From CAKZNE01 sp002695025 (lineage in GTDB: Bacteria; Bacteroidota; Bacteroidia; Flavobacteriales; Schleiferiaceae), in the NCBI GenBank assembly GCA_913043285.1, contig CAJWML010000001.1, forward strand, positions 310,001-374,000: 64,000 bases of DNA, in the 5' to 3' direction. Below, piece by piece: positions 52,859 through 61,605 of the stretch. Within the stretch, counting starts at the first letter, position 1; every line of letters starts with the position of its first letter. A program made the position numbers and the translations under genes. The notes beneath the pieces were generated by a model, which saw only the letters and a program-made list of their open reading frames with translations, was not told where the DNA came from and did not search any database.

Positions 52859-53365
52859 TTAAAGCAGTTTTTGGTAAAGCCGGTAGTTGTGATCATCAAA
52901 GCAAATAAAAGTTACTTCAATATCATCTTCCCCGGACGAAAGGAAGTTCTGAACACTGGCCACGGCCACTTCCGCAGCATCTGGTTTTGGAAAACGGTAC
53001 GCTCCAGTGGAAATATTGGGAAAAGCCACACTTCGCATTTTCTTTTCCCGACAGATATGAAGACTATTGATATAACAACTGGAAAGAAGAAGATCTTCAT
53101 CTTTAAGGCCGTTGTTCCAAACGGGCCCAACGGTATGGATAACCCAGTTGCATCTAAGATTCCCCGCAGAGGTTATCATGGCTTTTCCGGTGGGTAAAAC
53201 TCCATTTTTACGCACCCAGGCTGCACATTCTTCCAATATAACAGAGCCGCCAGCGCGATGAATAGCCCCGTCAACACCGCCACCTCCTTGTAAAGACGAA
53301 TTGGCAGCATTGACGATGGCGTCTCCTTCGAAAAGAGTGATATCCCCTTGTTGCAGGTGGATCAT
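52859..53365 (-). CDS. Macrodomain protein (O-acetyl-ADP-ribose deacetylase type)
   Basis: 168 residues, the full length of a stand-alone macrodomain. ADP-ribose binding motifs: GDITLFEGDAIVNAANSS (with the NAAN loop), GGGGVDGAIHRAGG, WVIHTVGPVWNNG and FPNISTGAYRFP. Relatives such as YmdB hydrolyse O-acetyl-ADP-ribose or remove ADP-ribose from proteins. It is cytoplasmic. The gene lies just downstream of a 50-codon membrane-protein gene on the same strand (4 bases apart), which may be co-transcribed. Confidence 0.93.
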   Translation of the reverse strand: MIHLQQGDITLFEGDAIVNAANSSLQGGGGVDGAIHRAGGSVILEECAAWVRKNGVLPTGKAMITSAGNLRCNWVIHTVGPVWNNGLKDEDLLLSSCYINSLHICREKKMRSVAFPNISTGAYRFPKPDAAEVAVASVQNFLSSGEDDIEVTFICFDDHNYRLYQKLL

Positions 53366-53369
53366 GTTA

Positions 53370-53522
53370 TTAAACTCCTCGTCCTCCTATCAAACGGAAG
53401 ATGATGGCGATAAGGGCAAATACCAGTAAGATATGAATGAGTCCACCCAGGCTAAAAAAGAAGAAGCCGAGCAGCCATCCTATAACCAGTATGATAGCGA
53501 TCAAATACAATAAATTGCTCAT
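53370..53522 (-). CDS. Lmo0937-like small membrane protein
   Basis: A 50-residue ORF: MSNLLYLIAIILVIGWLLGF, then FFFSLGGLIHILLVFALIAI, ending IIFRLIGGRGV. Two hydrophobic helices around a Gly-Gly turn match the Lmo0937/DUF5670 family of short bacterial membrane proteins of unknown function, often stress-induced. It was found by hand because it is short. It lies 4 bases upstream of the macrodomain start and is separated from the beta-barrel gene by a terminator. Confidence 0.85.
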   Translation of the reverse strand: MSNLLYLIAIILVIGWLLGFFFFSLGGLIHILLVFALIAIIFRLIGGRGV

Positions 53523-53551
53523 AGGGAAATAATTTAGGTTAGTAAAAAGTA

Positions 53552-53576
53552 CCGGAATGGCCCGGGGCCATTCCGG
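53552..53576 (-). terminator. Rho-independent terminator of the beta-barrel gene
   Basis: A perfect 11 bp stem (CCGGAATGGCC/GGCCATTCCGG) with a 3-base loop, starting 18 bases after the beta-barrel gene stop and followed on the minus strand by TACTTTTTA. It isolates that gene from the downstream small membrane protein. Confidence 0.8.
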
Positions 53577-53593
53577 ATAATACTATATGCTGC

Positions 53594-54250
53594 TTAGTCA
53601 CCCAGGTTTACACCCAGAGAAGCGAAAATGGTGAAAGCACGGTTCTTAAGATCCTGCTCTTCATCATCGATCTTCAGGATCTTGGTCATACCAATATCAT
53701 AACGGGCATCAAAGCCTAGAAAAAGGCCTCCCACCTGGAAATCCATTCCGGCTCCAAGAACAACTCCATAGTCAAAGTCATTCACATCAGCCTTTCCTTC
53801 GCCACTAAAAACAAAGGGCCCTATCACTTCCTGGGAGTTGAAATTATTATCCAGTTCAAAAGCTCCATAAGGACCTGCATAAACGAATGGGAAAACAGTT
53901 TCTCCTACGGGAACCTGAGCTTTAATCAAAAGGGGAATCTGCAGATAGTCCACGTTAAGAGCAATTCCATCCGGATCATCATCGGTGATGGTTGTAGCTC
54001 CGCGTTTGGAGTAAAGTATTTCCGGCTGGATGCTTACAATTTCTCCGGCATTGGCCTTAAAAAAGAATCCTCCGGTAAAATTGGACCTTCCTTCGGTCTC
54101 ACCTGGGGCATCATTACCAGCAAGGGTGGAATTGGTATAGCCTATCTTAGGACCAAAACTCAGTTCCTGTGCATTAGCACGGTTTGAAAATCCCGCCAAT
54201 AAAACGGCCGCCATTGTAAGTCCGGTGGCAAAAAGTGTTCTTGTTTTCAT
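53594..54250 (-). CDS. Outer-membrane beta-barrel (porin family) protein
   Basis: 218 residues. Signal peptide ~1-27 (VLLAGFSNRANAQ). The remainder alternates strands (LSFGPKIGYTNSTLAG, GGFFFKANAGEIVSIQPEILY, VLGAGMDFQVGGLFLGFDARYD) and ends in an aspartate-rich but typical barrel closure (AFTIFASLGVNLGD). It fits the Bacteroidota porin/OmpA-type barrel family PF13568, about 200 residues. It lies 24 bases downstream of the AI-2E gene on the same strand and ends in its own terminator. Ligand unknown. Confidence 0.85.
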   Translation of the reverse strand: MKTRTLFATGLTMAAVLLAGFSNRANAQELSFGPKIGYTNSTLAGNDAPGETEGRSNFTGGFFFKANAGEIVSIQPEILYSKRGATTITDDDPDGIALNVDYLQIPLLIKAQVPVGETVFPFVYAGPYGAFELDNNFNSQEVIGPFVFSGEGKADVNDFDYGVVLGAGMDFQVGGLFLGFDARYDIGMTKILKIDDEEQDLKNRAFTIFASLGVNLGD

Positions 54251-54273
54251 AATTATAGGTGTTATTTAGAGTG

Positions 54274-55308
54274 TTACTTGTGTTCTTCCATTAATATGAC
54301 AAAAGGCGATAATGTTTGGCTGTGGCTAAACGCAATGCGTAAAATCCCTATAAAAGGAATGGCCAGTATTAAACCGGCAACCCCCAGTATTTGCCCACCT
54401 AGTATCATGGCTATCAACGCAATAAGAGGATTTATGTTTACTCGCGATCCCATTATGTTGGGAGTAATGAAATTGCCTTCAATAAATTGAATTACCGCAT
54501 ACAGAGCCACTACCCCCACAGCATACCAGGCCGAGTCCTTGGTTACCAGGGCTACCAGGAAAGGGAAAAGGCCTCCTACAAAATTTCCGATATAAGGGAT
54601 GATGGTAAGTATAGCCGAAAAGATGCCGAAAAAGAGGGCGTACTTGATACCCAGCAGCAATAAGCCCACCGAGTTCAATACCGCCAATATTCCTATTACG
54701 ATAAAAAGGCCAAGCACATAACCCTGTATTACCCCCTTAATCTCATCAATACGCTCGCGGGCCATTCCCTTTGCACCATCAAATAATTGAATTACAAAGG
54801 CCCTGAATTTATCCTTGTATAATAACAGAAGGAAAATATAAATAGGTATTTGCGCAACCACCGTCAATACGGAAGAAGTAGTTTGAAGAAGACCGGTAAA
54901 AAGACTACCGGCATTATTCCCAAGGTTGTTGATCCATTGATCCTGTTGAGGAGCAGAAATACCCATTCGTGACTCCAGGGTATCTCCTATATCCTGCACC
55001 AGAGCAATAACCTTACGTTCAATGGAGGGGAGATCTTCAATGAGTTGGGCGAGCTGAAACCCGCTGTAGGTTAATATACCTCCCAGTATCAGCACAAAAC
55101 TGAGCATAGCCAGAAGAATAGCTGGAATCCTGGGAATTTTTACTTTTTCCATCCTCTTCACCAGAGGATTGAGGATCATTACAAAAAGAAAGGAAATGGC
55201 AAGAGGAACGATAACTACTTTAGCGACAATGAGCAAGGCAACCAAAAATGCGAGGACAATACTAAGCTGGCTGAATATCTTCACCTTTTCTTTAAAGTTC
55301 TCCGTCAT
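54274..55308 (-). CDS. AI-2E family transporter
   Basis: 344 residues with the membrane pattern of the AI-2E/UPF0118 family: paired N-terminal helices, a helical extracytoplasmic region (~75-150), then LLLLYKDKFRAFVIQ, a GYVLGLFIVIGILAVLNSVGLLLLG stretch, TIIPYIGNFVGGLFPF and the C-terminal GGQILGVAGLILAIPFIGIL. Family members export AI-2 or act as sodium/proton exchangers in different species, so the transported ligand is not set. It may form a two-gene transcript with the beta-barrel gene downstream. Confidence 0.9.
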   Translation of the reverse strand: MTENFKEKVKIFSQLSIVLAFLVALLIVAKVVIVPLAISFLFVMILNPLVKRMEKVKIPRIPAILLAMLSFVLILGGILTYSGFQLAQLIEDLPSIERKVIALVQDIGDTLESRMGISAPQQDQWINNLGNNAGSLFTGLLQTTSSVLTVVAQIPIYIFLLLLYKDKFRAFVIQLFDGAKGMARERIDEIKGVIQGYVLGLFIVIGILAVLNSVGLLLLGIKYALFFGIFSAILTIIPYIGNFVGGLFPFLVALVTKDSAWYAVGVVALYAVIQFIEGNFITPNIMGSRVNINPLIALIAMILGGQILGVAGLILAIPFIGILRIAFSHSQTLSPFVILMEEHK

Positions 55309-55400
55309 CCCGCTGTATTTGGTTACCCTGCTCTAAAAGTAGATAGGTGTTATTTGTTAGCATGAACCCATATAAGCAAGTTTGTGCCAAAAACTCAGAT

Positions 55401-55472
55401 TTAGGTTAATCGACTGATTTTCAATATTGAAATTAACAATACTGCTACGACCAATACTAATAATCCTTTCAT
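55401..55472 (-). CDS. Doubtful 23-residue hydrophobic peptide
   Basis: A minus-strand ORF encoding MKGLLVLVVAVLLISILKIS plus RLT, one helix long. It is 92 bases upstream of the AI-2E start and carries no obvious ribosome site. Could be a true membrane microprotein or chance. Confidence 0.2.
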   Translation of the reverse strand: MKGLLVLVVAVLLISILKISRLT

Positions 55473-55708
55473 TTTGACAGGGTGGTTTTTCTAAAGCGAA
55501 AAAATAAGACCCGATTCCCGGGATCTTTCCTGGATGAAGGGAACGACCTTAAAGCAGAGAGCAAAGCTTTCAGATGATTCTAAGTTTTACACTGTCAAAC
55601 TCCCTCCTTGGTATGTATTTTGATAGGGTTAAGACGTTAAACGCTCGATGCTTTGTGTAGGTAAATTTTTGTGTTAAACGTTCTTTAAAGCAGGGTATCG
55701 AAAAAAAG

Positions 55709-55733
55709 AAAGCCCCCTCATGGAGGGGGCTTT
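55709..55733 (-). terminator. Rho-independent terminator of the cupin gene
   Basis: A perfect 11 bp stem (AAAGCCCCCTC/GAGGGGGCTTT) with a 3-base loop, 8 bases after the stop of the cupin gene, followed on the minus strand by CTTTTTTT. Confidence 0.9.
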
Positions 55734-55740
55734 TATATTT

Positions 55741-56625
55741 TTAGGAATCTATTTTTTCCTTTTCGCGCTGTTCAACAATCTCGTTGGCGCGAGCGATCGC
55801 CTTTTTAAGCTTATAGTCGCTCCAATAATTCTTGTAGTACTTATTCACAAAGTCGTCAAGCTTACGAATTACAAACACATTATAAGCTCCCTGCAGTTTA
55901 CCCAAGCTGGAAGGGTTCAGGGTACGCAGGCTGAGACTGAAGCTTCCGTCCACGTAATCCATATAGTGCCAGATACCACTGGGCATAAACAAGGTATCTC
56001 CATGGTGAAGGTCACAACGGTAACCGTGAGCATATTTCAGCGCAGGGTACTTTTCGTAATCAATATTGGAAAGGTCTGCAGCACTATGTGTAGTAAAAGG
56101 TAACTTATACAGATACTTGGTTTGGCTTTGATCAAACAGCGTCACCCGTTTGGTGCCTTTGAACTGTGTAATGAATACGTTGGACAGGTCGATATCGTAA
56201 TGCAGTCGTACATTGCTTCCGGCACAACCAAAGAACATATAGGGGTAATCTTTTAACCACCCTTCCATAATGGGAGGAAAGTCAAAATCATTAACCAACT
56301 CCGGTACCAGCTTAAAAAGGTTAAAGAGAAATATCCGCAGGTCCGACTTCACATCGTTTTCCAGCATATCCAGGTATTCACTGAATGGTACTTCTTTAAC
56401 CGGGGGCATTTCTATTTTAGTAGGTTCATTATCCTGCCATTTGCCGTGTAATTTAACCTTGTGCTCCCCAGCCTTCTCCTTTAAAAAATCATAGGTCCAT
56501 TTGCTGAGCGCAGGCCAGTTCTTCGCATAATTCTTCAGTAAAACCGGCTTAGCCGTTTTTACATACAAATTATGAAAGTCTTCTGGTGTTATGTCTTCAA
56601 CAACATCGACAGGATGCAGTTCCAT
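55741..56625 (-). CDS. Cupin-like (JmjC-type) oxygenase protein
   Basis: 294 residues from ATG 56625 (a TTG one codon earlier also exists). Two-His-one-carboxylate iron site of the cupin_8/JmjC fold: His142 and Asp144 in RLHYDIDLSNVF, and His220 in MPSGIWHYMDY. Preceding QFKGTKRVTLFDQS and later HHGDTLFMPSG support a Fe(II)/2-oxoglutarate-type dioxygenase; members hydroxylate proteins, tRNA or other substrates. Substrate here is unknown. It ends in a strong terminator and stands 57 bases downstream of the aldehyde dehydrogenase gene. Confidence 0.87.
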   Translation of the reverse strand: MELHPVDVVEDITPEDFHNLYVKTAKPVLLKNYAKNWPALSKWTYDFLKEKAGEHKVKLHGKWQDNEPTKIEMPPVKEVPFSEYLDMLENDVKSDLRIFLFNLFKLVPELVNDFDFPPIMEGWLKDYPYMFFGCAGSNVRLHYDIDLSNVFITQFKGTKRVTLFDQSQTKYLYKLPFTTHSAADLSNIDYEKYPALKYAHGYRCDLHHGDTLFMPSGIWHYMDYVDGSFSLSLRTLNPSSLGKLQGAYNVFVIRKLDDFVNKYYKNYWSDYKLKKAIARANEIVEQREKEKIDS

Positions 56626-56682
56626 CAAATCTATTTTAGGTTTGAATCTACAAAATTACGGAAAAAACAAACTTACGCAGCC

Positions 56683-58125
56683 TTAGAATTGCAGGCATAC
56701 GTTCTTGGGCTCCGTAAAAAAGTGTAGTGCCTCGTACCCTCCTTCTCGCCCTACACCGCTGGCCTTCATACCTCCGAACAGTGTTCTCAGATCTCTTACC
56801 AGCCAGCAGTTTATCCATATAATTCCTGAGTCTACTCCTGCTGCAACACGGTGGGCCCGGTTAAGGTTGTGCGTCCAGATAGTGGCTGCCAGACCATACG
56901 CAGTAGAATTGGCCATTTTCAAAACCTCTTCTTCTGAATCAAAGGGAGTTAGGGTAACCACCGGCCCGAAAATTTCTTCCTGATTGGTACGGCAGGTGTA
57001 TTCCAAACCCTCAATAACCGTTGGCTCAATGTAATATCCTCCTGAGAACTCTCCTTCCTGGGGAGCAGTTCTACCACCGGTAAGGATACTACCTCCTTCT
57101 TCTTTGGCCAGCTCAATGTACCCAAGTACCTTTTCCATATGGGCCTGGGATACCACAGCGCCCATTTTACTATCCTCCCCTTGCGGAGGGCCCACTTTAA
57201 GGGCTTTCACCCTCTCTACAAAAGCCTTTTTGAACGTTTCGTAAATAGAGCGTTCTATAAAAATACGGCTCCCGCACAGGCAGATTTGGCCCTGGTTGGC
57301 AAAAGATGAAAGAACTGAAGTTTTTACGGCTTTATCAAAATCACAATCGGCAAAAATGATATTGGGGTTTTTTCCGCCCAGCTCTAACGAAAGCTTCTTG
57401 AACATGGGAGCAGCAGTACGGGCAATATGTTCTCCGGTTTTGGTCCCCCCGGTAAAGGAGATCGCCTTCACCTCAGGGTGTTCGATAATAGGCTGTCCGG
57501 CACCGGGACCCGTACCATGCACTATATTGAGCACACCAGGCGGCATTCCGGCTTCCATACAAAGCTCCGAAAGGAGATAGGCTGTCATAGGGGTAACCTC
57601 AGAAGGCTTGGCTACCACACAGTTGCCTGCGGCCAGGGCGGGTGCAATTTTCCAGGTAAAAAGATACAGCGGCAAATTCCAGGGGGAGATACAGCCTACC
57701 ACCCCTATGGGCTTGCGCAAAGTATAGTTGAAGCCTGACTCTCCCATATTGTAAAAGGGATCCTCATCGTGCAGGATCGCTGTGGCGAAGAAGGAAAAGT
57801 TATCACGGGCTCTGGGAATATCCACCGTTTTGGCCAACTTCAAGGGTTTTCCGTTATCCAGGCTCTCAGCTTCTGCCAGACGGCCGAGGTTTTCATGGAT
57901 AAGGCCCGAAACCCGGTTCATGATCTCCGAGCGTTCTTTTGCGGTCTTGGCGCTCCATCCCGGAAAAGCCTTTTTGGCTGCATCCACGGCCAGTTGAACA
58001 TCCTCGGATGAAGAATCAGGGATCAGGGAATACACCTTTCCGCGTGAAGGGTCATAATTATCCAGGTATTTTCCACCGGCAGGCTCCAGCAGGCGGCCGT
58101 CTACATAGTTTTGTATCTTCTTCAT
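56683..58125 (-). CDS. NAD(P)-dependent aldehyde dehydrogenase, probably 2-hydroxymuconate/2-aminomuconate semialdehyde type
   Basis: 480 residues, normal for the ALDH superfamily. Catalytic Cys282 in ANQGQICLCGSR, general base Glu248 in LSLELGGKNPNI, and SPWNLPLYLF plus FTGGTKTGEHIA for cofactor binding. The N-terminal YDPSRGK and FFATAILHDEDPF motifs recall the muconate semialdehyde branch used in kynurenine/3-hydroxyanthranilate breakdown, which Flavobacteria often encode with a JmjC-type or SDR neighbour. The exact substrate is inferred. It overlaps the DUF1905 gene by 4 bases. Confidence 0.85.
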   Translation of the reverse strand: MKKIQNYVDGRLLEPAGGKYLDNYDPSRGKVYSLIPDSSSEDVQLAVDAAKKAFPGWSAKTAKERSEIMNRVSGLIHENLGRLAEAESLDNGKPLKLAKTVDIPRARDNFSFFATAILHDEDPFYNMGESGFNYTLRKPIGVVGCISPWNLPLYLFTWKIAPALAAGNCVVAKPSEVTPMTAYLLSELCMEAGMPPGVLNIVHGTGPGAGQPIIEHPEVKAISFTGGTKTGEHIARTAAPMFKKLSLELGGKNPNIIFADCDFDKAVKTSVLSSFANQGQICLCGSRIFIERSIYETFKKAFVERVKALKVGPPQGEDSKMGAVVSQAHMEKVLGYIELAKEEGGSILTGGRTAPQEGEFSGGYYIEPTVIEGLEYTCRTNQEEIFGPVVTLTPFDSEEEVLKMANSTAYGLAATIWTHNLNRAHRVAAGVDSGIIWINCWLVRDLRTLFGGMKASGVGREGGYEALHFFTEPKNVCLQF

Positions 58126-58595
58126 TTTTGCAGTTCCTTCAGTAGTGTTTCCATAGTCATTCTCGTACGCCTTTCACGTGTTTCTTCCTTTTTTCCGGAC
58201 AGGATATATTCCACGTATTCCCGCTGGTGCGTATAGGCCATATTCCGAAAATAGGCTTCCACTTCAGGATGCTCCCGGAAAGCAGTGAGCAGGATATCGG
58301 GTATCTCCACGATCCGGGCTTCCGTATCCAGTGAAAGTACTACTTCCACCTCATCTCCGGGGCTTTTGTGGAGAGCCTTCCGCACATCCTTGCGAACCCC
58401 TAAAAGATAATCCGGGCCTCCCATACGCATCAGGCTGCCCCGATAAATTACCTTACCATCAAATACAGCCTTTACTTTGGGCCGGCCGGAACCAAACACT
58501 TCTTTGGCGTCAAAAGGAACCTTTACCCACGCCCCTCCGTGTGTAGCATCATGCTGGATAGGCGCAATAAAAAGGAACTTTTGCTCTTCGTGCAT
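58122..58595 (-). CDS. DUF1905/YdeI-type protein
   Basis: 157 residues. The N-terminal ~85 residues show the DUF1905 pattern (GAWVKVPFDAKEVFGSG, VKAVFDGKVIYRGSLMRMGG) and the C-terminal ~60 look like the YdeI/OmpD-associated helical domain (HQREYVEYILSGKKEETR, MTMETLLKELQ). Function of these proteins is unknown. The 4-base overlap with the ALDH gene and the 3-base gap from the SDR gene upstream suggest one transcript. Confidence 0.85.
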   Translation of the reverse strand: MHEEQKFLFIAPIQHDATHGGAWVKVPFDAKEVFGSGRPKVKAVFDGKVIYRGSLMRMGGPDYLLGVRKDVRKALHKSPGDEVEVVLSLDTEARIVEIPDILLTAFREHPEVEAYFRNMAYTHQREYVEYILSGKKEETRERRTRMTMETLLKELQK

Positions 58596-58598
58596 ACC

Positions 58599-59387
58599 TT
58601 AGAGATTAGGGGTGCGTCCACCGTCTACAGGGATATTCACCCCGCTGATGTAGGCTGCAGCCGGACTGGCCAGGAAGGCTATAGCGTTAGCCACCTCCTC
58701 TGGTTGCGCGAAACGTTTTAAAGGAATCTGCCCCTTCATGGCTCCACCGACTTCTTCAGGCGACCGGCCGGTTTTGCCAGCTTTATTTTCAATGATGGAG
58801 GTAAGCCTGCCTGTTTCGGTAGCCCCGGGAAGAACGTTATTGACGGTTATCCCGAACTCGCCCAATTCATTAGCCAGGGTCTTGCTCCAGTTAGCCACGG
58901 CCCCACGCACCGTATTGCTTACCCCCAGGTTTGGCAATGGTGCCTTCACCGAGGTACTGATGACATTAATAATACGGCCGTAACCTTCTTCTTCCATTCC
59001 CTTCCAAAGCAACTTCACCAACACCTGGTTACACACCAAATGGCGTTTGAAGGCACTGACATACGCCTCCACCTCTGCCTGATAGGCTTTCCCGGCCGGA
59101 GGCCCCCCCGTATTATTTACCAATATGGAAAAAGGCTTATTCCTACCGATATAGGAGAATATGACACTCTCCAGGTTAATAGGATCATCAAAATCCGCTA
59201 CCAGGAAATCGTGTTTTTGCCCGGAAGGAGTGGGTAATTCCTTCCGCACAGCTTCCAGTTTTTCTTCATTTCGGGCCAACAAGGTTACTGCCGCACCCAT
59301 GCGCGCCAGTTCCATAGCCGCGGCCTTTCCTATTCCATCTGAACTACCGCATACCAGTGCCTTTTTGCCACTGAGGTTTAAATCCAT
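58599..59387 (-). CDS. Short-chain dehydrogenase/reductase family protein with atypical active site
   Basis: 262 residues with a Rossmann fold: cofactor loop GSSDGIG at 14-20, NNTGG at 91-95 (normally NNAG), Ser in NVISTSVK (~144-146) and C-terminal YISGVNIPVDGG. Where classical SDRs have Y-x-x-x-K this protein reads S157-N-T-V-R161 (VSNTVRGAVANW), so both catalytic Tyr and Lys are replaced. A known subgroup of ketoacyl-reductase-like SDRs shows such replacement. It may bind a nucleotide without the usual reductase activity or use other residues. Neighbour of the ALDH and DUF1905 genes. Confidence 0.85.
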   Translation of the reverse strand: MDLNLSGKKALVCGSSDGIGKAAAMELARMGAAVTLLARNEEKLEAVRKELPTPSGQKHDFLVADFDDPINLESVIFSYIGRNKPFSILVNNTGGPPAGKAYQAEVEAYVSAFKRHLVCNQVLVKLLWKGMEEEGYGRIINVISTSVKAPLPNLGVSNTVRGAVANWSKTLANELGEFGITVNNVLPGATETGRLTSIIENKAGKTGRSPEEVGGAMKGQIPLKRFAQPEEVANAIAFLASPAAAYISGVNIPVDGGRTPNL

Positions 59388-59389
59388 AC

Positions 59390-60079
59390 TTAGTTATCTT
59401 GACTTTTATCTGATTCTATTTCTCCATCGCGCAGGCGAATAACCCTCCTTGCGTGGAGGGCAATATCTTCTTCGTGGGTTACCAGTATCACCGTATTGCC
59501 TGAAGCGTGTATGTGGCCGAAAAGGTTCATGATCTCCACCGAAGTTTTGGTATCCAGGTTACCGGTAGGCTCATCTGCCAGTATAATAGAAGGCTTATTT
59601 ACAAGGGCTCTCGCTACGGCCACCCTTTGTCTCTGCCCTCCGGACAATTGATTGGGGCGGTGATCCATACGATCTGCCAGGCCTACCTGGTCCAGCACTT
59701 CCTCGGCTCTTTCCTTACGATCTTTGGTATTCATGCCCGCATACACCAACGGCAACATTACGTTTTCCAGGGCAGTAGAGCGCGGTAACAGGTTAAAGGT
59801 CTGGAATACAAACCCGATCTCCTTATTACGGATCTCGGCCAGTTCATTATCCGTAAGGCGGCTCACATCCTGCCCATTAAGCCAGTATTCCCCGGAAGTG
59901 GGAGTGTCCAGGCAGCCCAATAGGTTCATCAGGGTAGACTTGCCGCTTCCCGAAGGGCCCATTAAAGCTGCGTACTCGTTGCGCTGTATGTTAAGGTCTA
60001 TGCCTTTTAGCACCTTCACTACCTGGTTACCTAAGGGGAAGTTACGAACGATCTGTTTGAGTTGGATGATGTCTTGCAC
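59390..60079 (-). CDS. ABC transporter ATP-binding protein (LolD/MacB-type)
   Basis: 229 residues starting at GTG 60079. Walker A GPSGSGKS at 41-48, Q-loop in IGFVFQTFNLLPRST, signature LSGGQRQR, Walker B SIILADEPTGNLD and switch histidine in VILVTHEED. The LNGQDVSRLTDNELAEIRN region identifies the LolD/FtsE/MacB branch. It needs a membrane permease partner, which is not next to it in this window. Possible roles are lipoprotein release or peptide export. Gene order with SDR downstream is probably coincidental. Confidence 0.9.
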   Translation of the reverse strand: MQDIIQLKQIVRNFPLGNQVVKVLKGIDLNIQRNEYAALMGPSGSGKSTLMNLLGCLDTPTSGEYWLNGQDVSRLTDNELAEIRNKEIGFVFQTFNLLPRSTALENVMLPLVYAGMNTKDRKERAEEVLDQVGLADRMDHRPNQLSGGQRQRVAVARALVNKPSIILADEPTGNLDTKTSVEIMNLFGHIHASGNTVILVTHEEDIALHARRVIRLRDGEIESDKSQDN

Positions 60080-60195
60080 CTGCTTTATTTTCGAACTGGC
60101 AATTTAAGAAGTAGTACCAATTTAACCGGATTTTTAACAGCTAATTCTTTTGAATTGGGCCCTTGTAGTATATTGCCGCACTAGCTGTTTTCCGA

Positions 60196-61605
60196 ATGGT
60201 ATTCAATTCCGTTGCCTTTCTTGTATTCTTTATACTATTCTTTTACACCTACTGGTGGGTATGCCGGAAGGGAACGGTAAAAGCACGGAATATAGTATTG
60301 ATCGTGGCCAGCTATATTTTTTATGGCTGGTGGGACTGGCGTTTCCTTTCACTCATTATCATCAGTTCACTGGCAGACTTCCTGCTGGGCCAGTATATTT
60401 TTCGTGCCCACTCAGGATCATCCCGCAAAACCGGGCTTATCCTAAGCCTTATCCTTAATCTGGGCCTACTGGGTTTTTTCAAATACTTCAACTTCTTTAC
60501 AGAAGGTTTCGGGGAGTTCATCCATTTGTTTGGTTTAGACCTCAACACCCGCACTCTCGATATTATCCTGCCGGTGGGTATCAGCTTTTATACGTTCCAG
60601 ACCATGAGTTATACTATTGACATTTACCGTGGTAAGCTGGAGCCAACCCGGGATCCCTGGCAATTTTTTGCCTTCGTTTCCTTCTTTCCGCAATTGGTAG
60701 CCGGACCCATTGAAAGAGCCACCCGCTTTCTACCGCAATTCGAAGAACGTAAGGAATTCAACTATAGCCGTACCATAAGTGGCTTCCGGCTTATCCTTTG
60801 GGGTTTCTTTAAAAAGGTGGTTATTGCTGATAACCTGGGCCTGCTGGCGGACGCCCTCTTTGCTCATCCTTCGGATTATCCCGGGCTACCCATGTTCCTG
60901 GGAGCAATTTTATTTGCCTTCCAGATCTATGGCGACTTCTCCGGTTATTCGGATATCGCCATTGGCCTGGGAAAAACACTGGGCTTCGACCTGATGACCA
61001 ATTTCCGGAAACCTTATTTTTCAAGAAGTTTTGGGGAATTCTGGCACCGCTGGCACATCTCACTTTCTACCTGGTTCCGGGATTATGTATATATCCCCCT
61101 GGGAGGAAGCCGTAAGGGAAGCTTGCGCACGGACCTCAACCTCATGATCACTTTCCTGGTTTCAGGGCTTTGGCACGGTGCCAACATCACCTTTGTAGTA
61201 TGGGGCTTTTTACACGGCTCAGCCCTCATCCTGGAGAAGAGGTTCAACACCGGGAGGGCGGCACCGGCCTTGATTATATTCCTGCTTTGTTGCCTTTTCT
61301 GGATTCCCTTTCGCGCTGAAAGCTTTTCCCATTTCACCCTGATCGTACAGCAACTATTCCACCTGGACGCTCCTTTTCACTTACCTGCACTTTTTGAAAC
61401 AAATCTACCCAGGCTTTGCGGCACGGCTGTGATGCTGGTCCTGTGGCTTATCATCGAAAAACGAATGGGTGAACACAACTTTAGCACCTATATGAGTAGC
61501 TTCAGTAAGCCCAAACGGCTTATAGCATACTACGGATTGCTACTAGCCATATTGGTACTCGGCAATTTTGATGTAAAACCTTACTTCATTTATTTCCAGT
61601 TCTGA
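60196..61605 (+). CDS. AlgI-like MBOAT acyltransferase
   Basis: 469 residues and about eleven to twelve membrane helices. MBOAT signature: PVGISFYTFQTMSYTIDIY, FPQLVAGPIERA, RSFGEFWHRWHISLSTWFRD and the catalytic histidine (~326) in SGLWHGANITFVVWG. These proteins carry acetyl groups across the inner membrane for polysaccharide O-acetylation (AlgI, DltB, PatA). It overlaps the following SGNH-like gene by one base, matching the AlgI/AlgJ-type arrangement. The acceptor glycan is unknown; the polysaccharide made by the 3-30 kb locus is one candidate. Confidence 0.92.
   Translation: MVFNSVAFLVFFILFFYTYWWVCRKGTVKARNIVLIVASYIFYGWWDWRFLSLIIISSLADFLLGQYIFRAHSGSSRKTGLILSLILNLGLLGFFKYFNFFTEGFGEFIHLFGLDLNTRTLDIILPVGISFYTFQTMSYTIDIYRGKLEPTRDPWQFFAFVSFFPQLVAGPIERATRFLPQFEERKEFNYSRTISGFRLILWGFFKKVVIADNLGLLADALFAHPSDYPGLPMFLGAILFAFQIYGDFSGYSDIAIGLGKTLGFDLMTNFRKPYFSRSFGEFWHRWHISLSTWFRDYVYIPLGGSRKGSLRTDLNLMITFLVSGLWHGANITFVVWGFLHGSALILEKRFNTGRAAPALIIFLLCCLFWIPFRAESFSHFTLIVQQLFHLDAPFHLPALFETNLPRLCGTAVMLVLWLIIEKRMGEHNFSTYMSSFSKPKRLIAYYGLLLAILVLGNFDVKPYFIYFQF

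Larger units (their letters stand above)
55309..55740. other. Intergenic region, 432 bases
   Basis: The gap between the AI-2E gene and the JmjC-like cupin. It holds a terminator (55709-55733), a doubtful 23-codon ORF (55401-55472), and two near-copies of GTTAAACG (about 55634 and 55674). Otherwise I see no recognisable gene or RNA; promoter of the AI-2E gene should lie at ~55310-55400. Confidence 0.4.
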
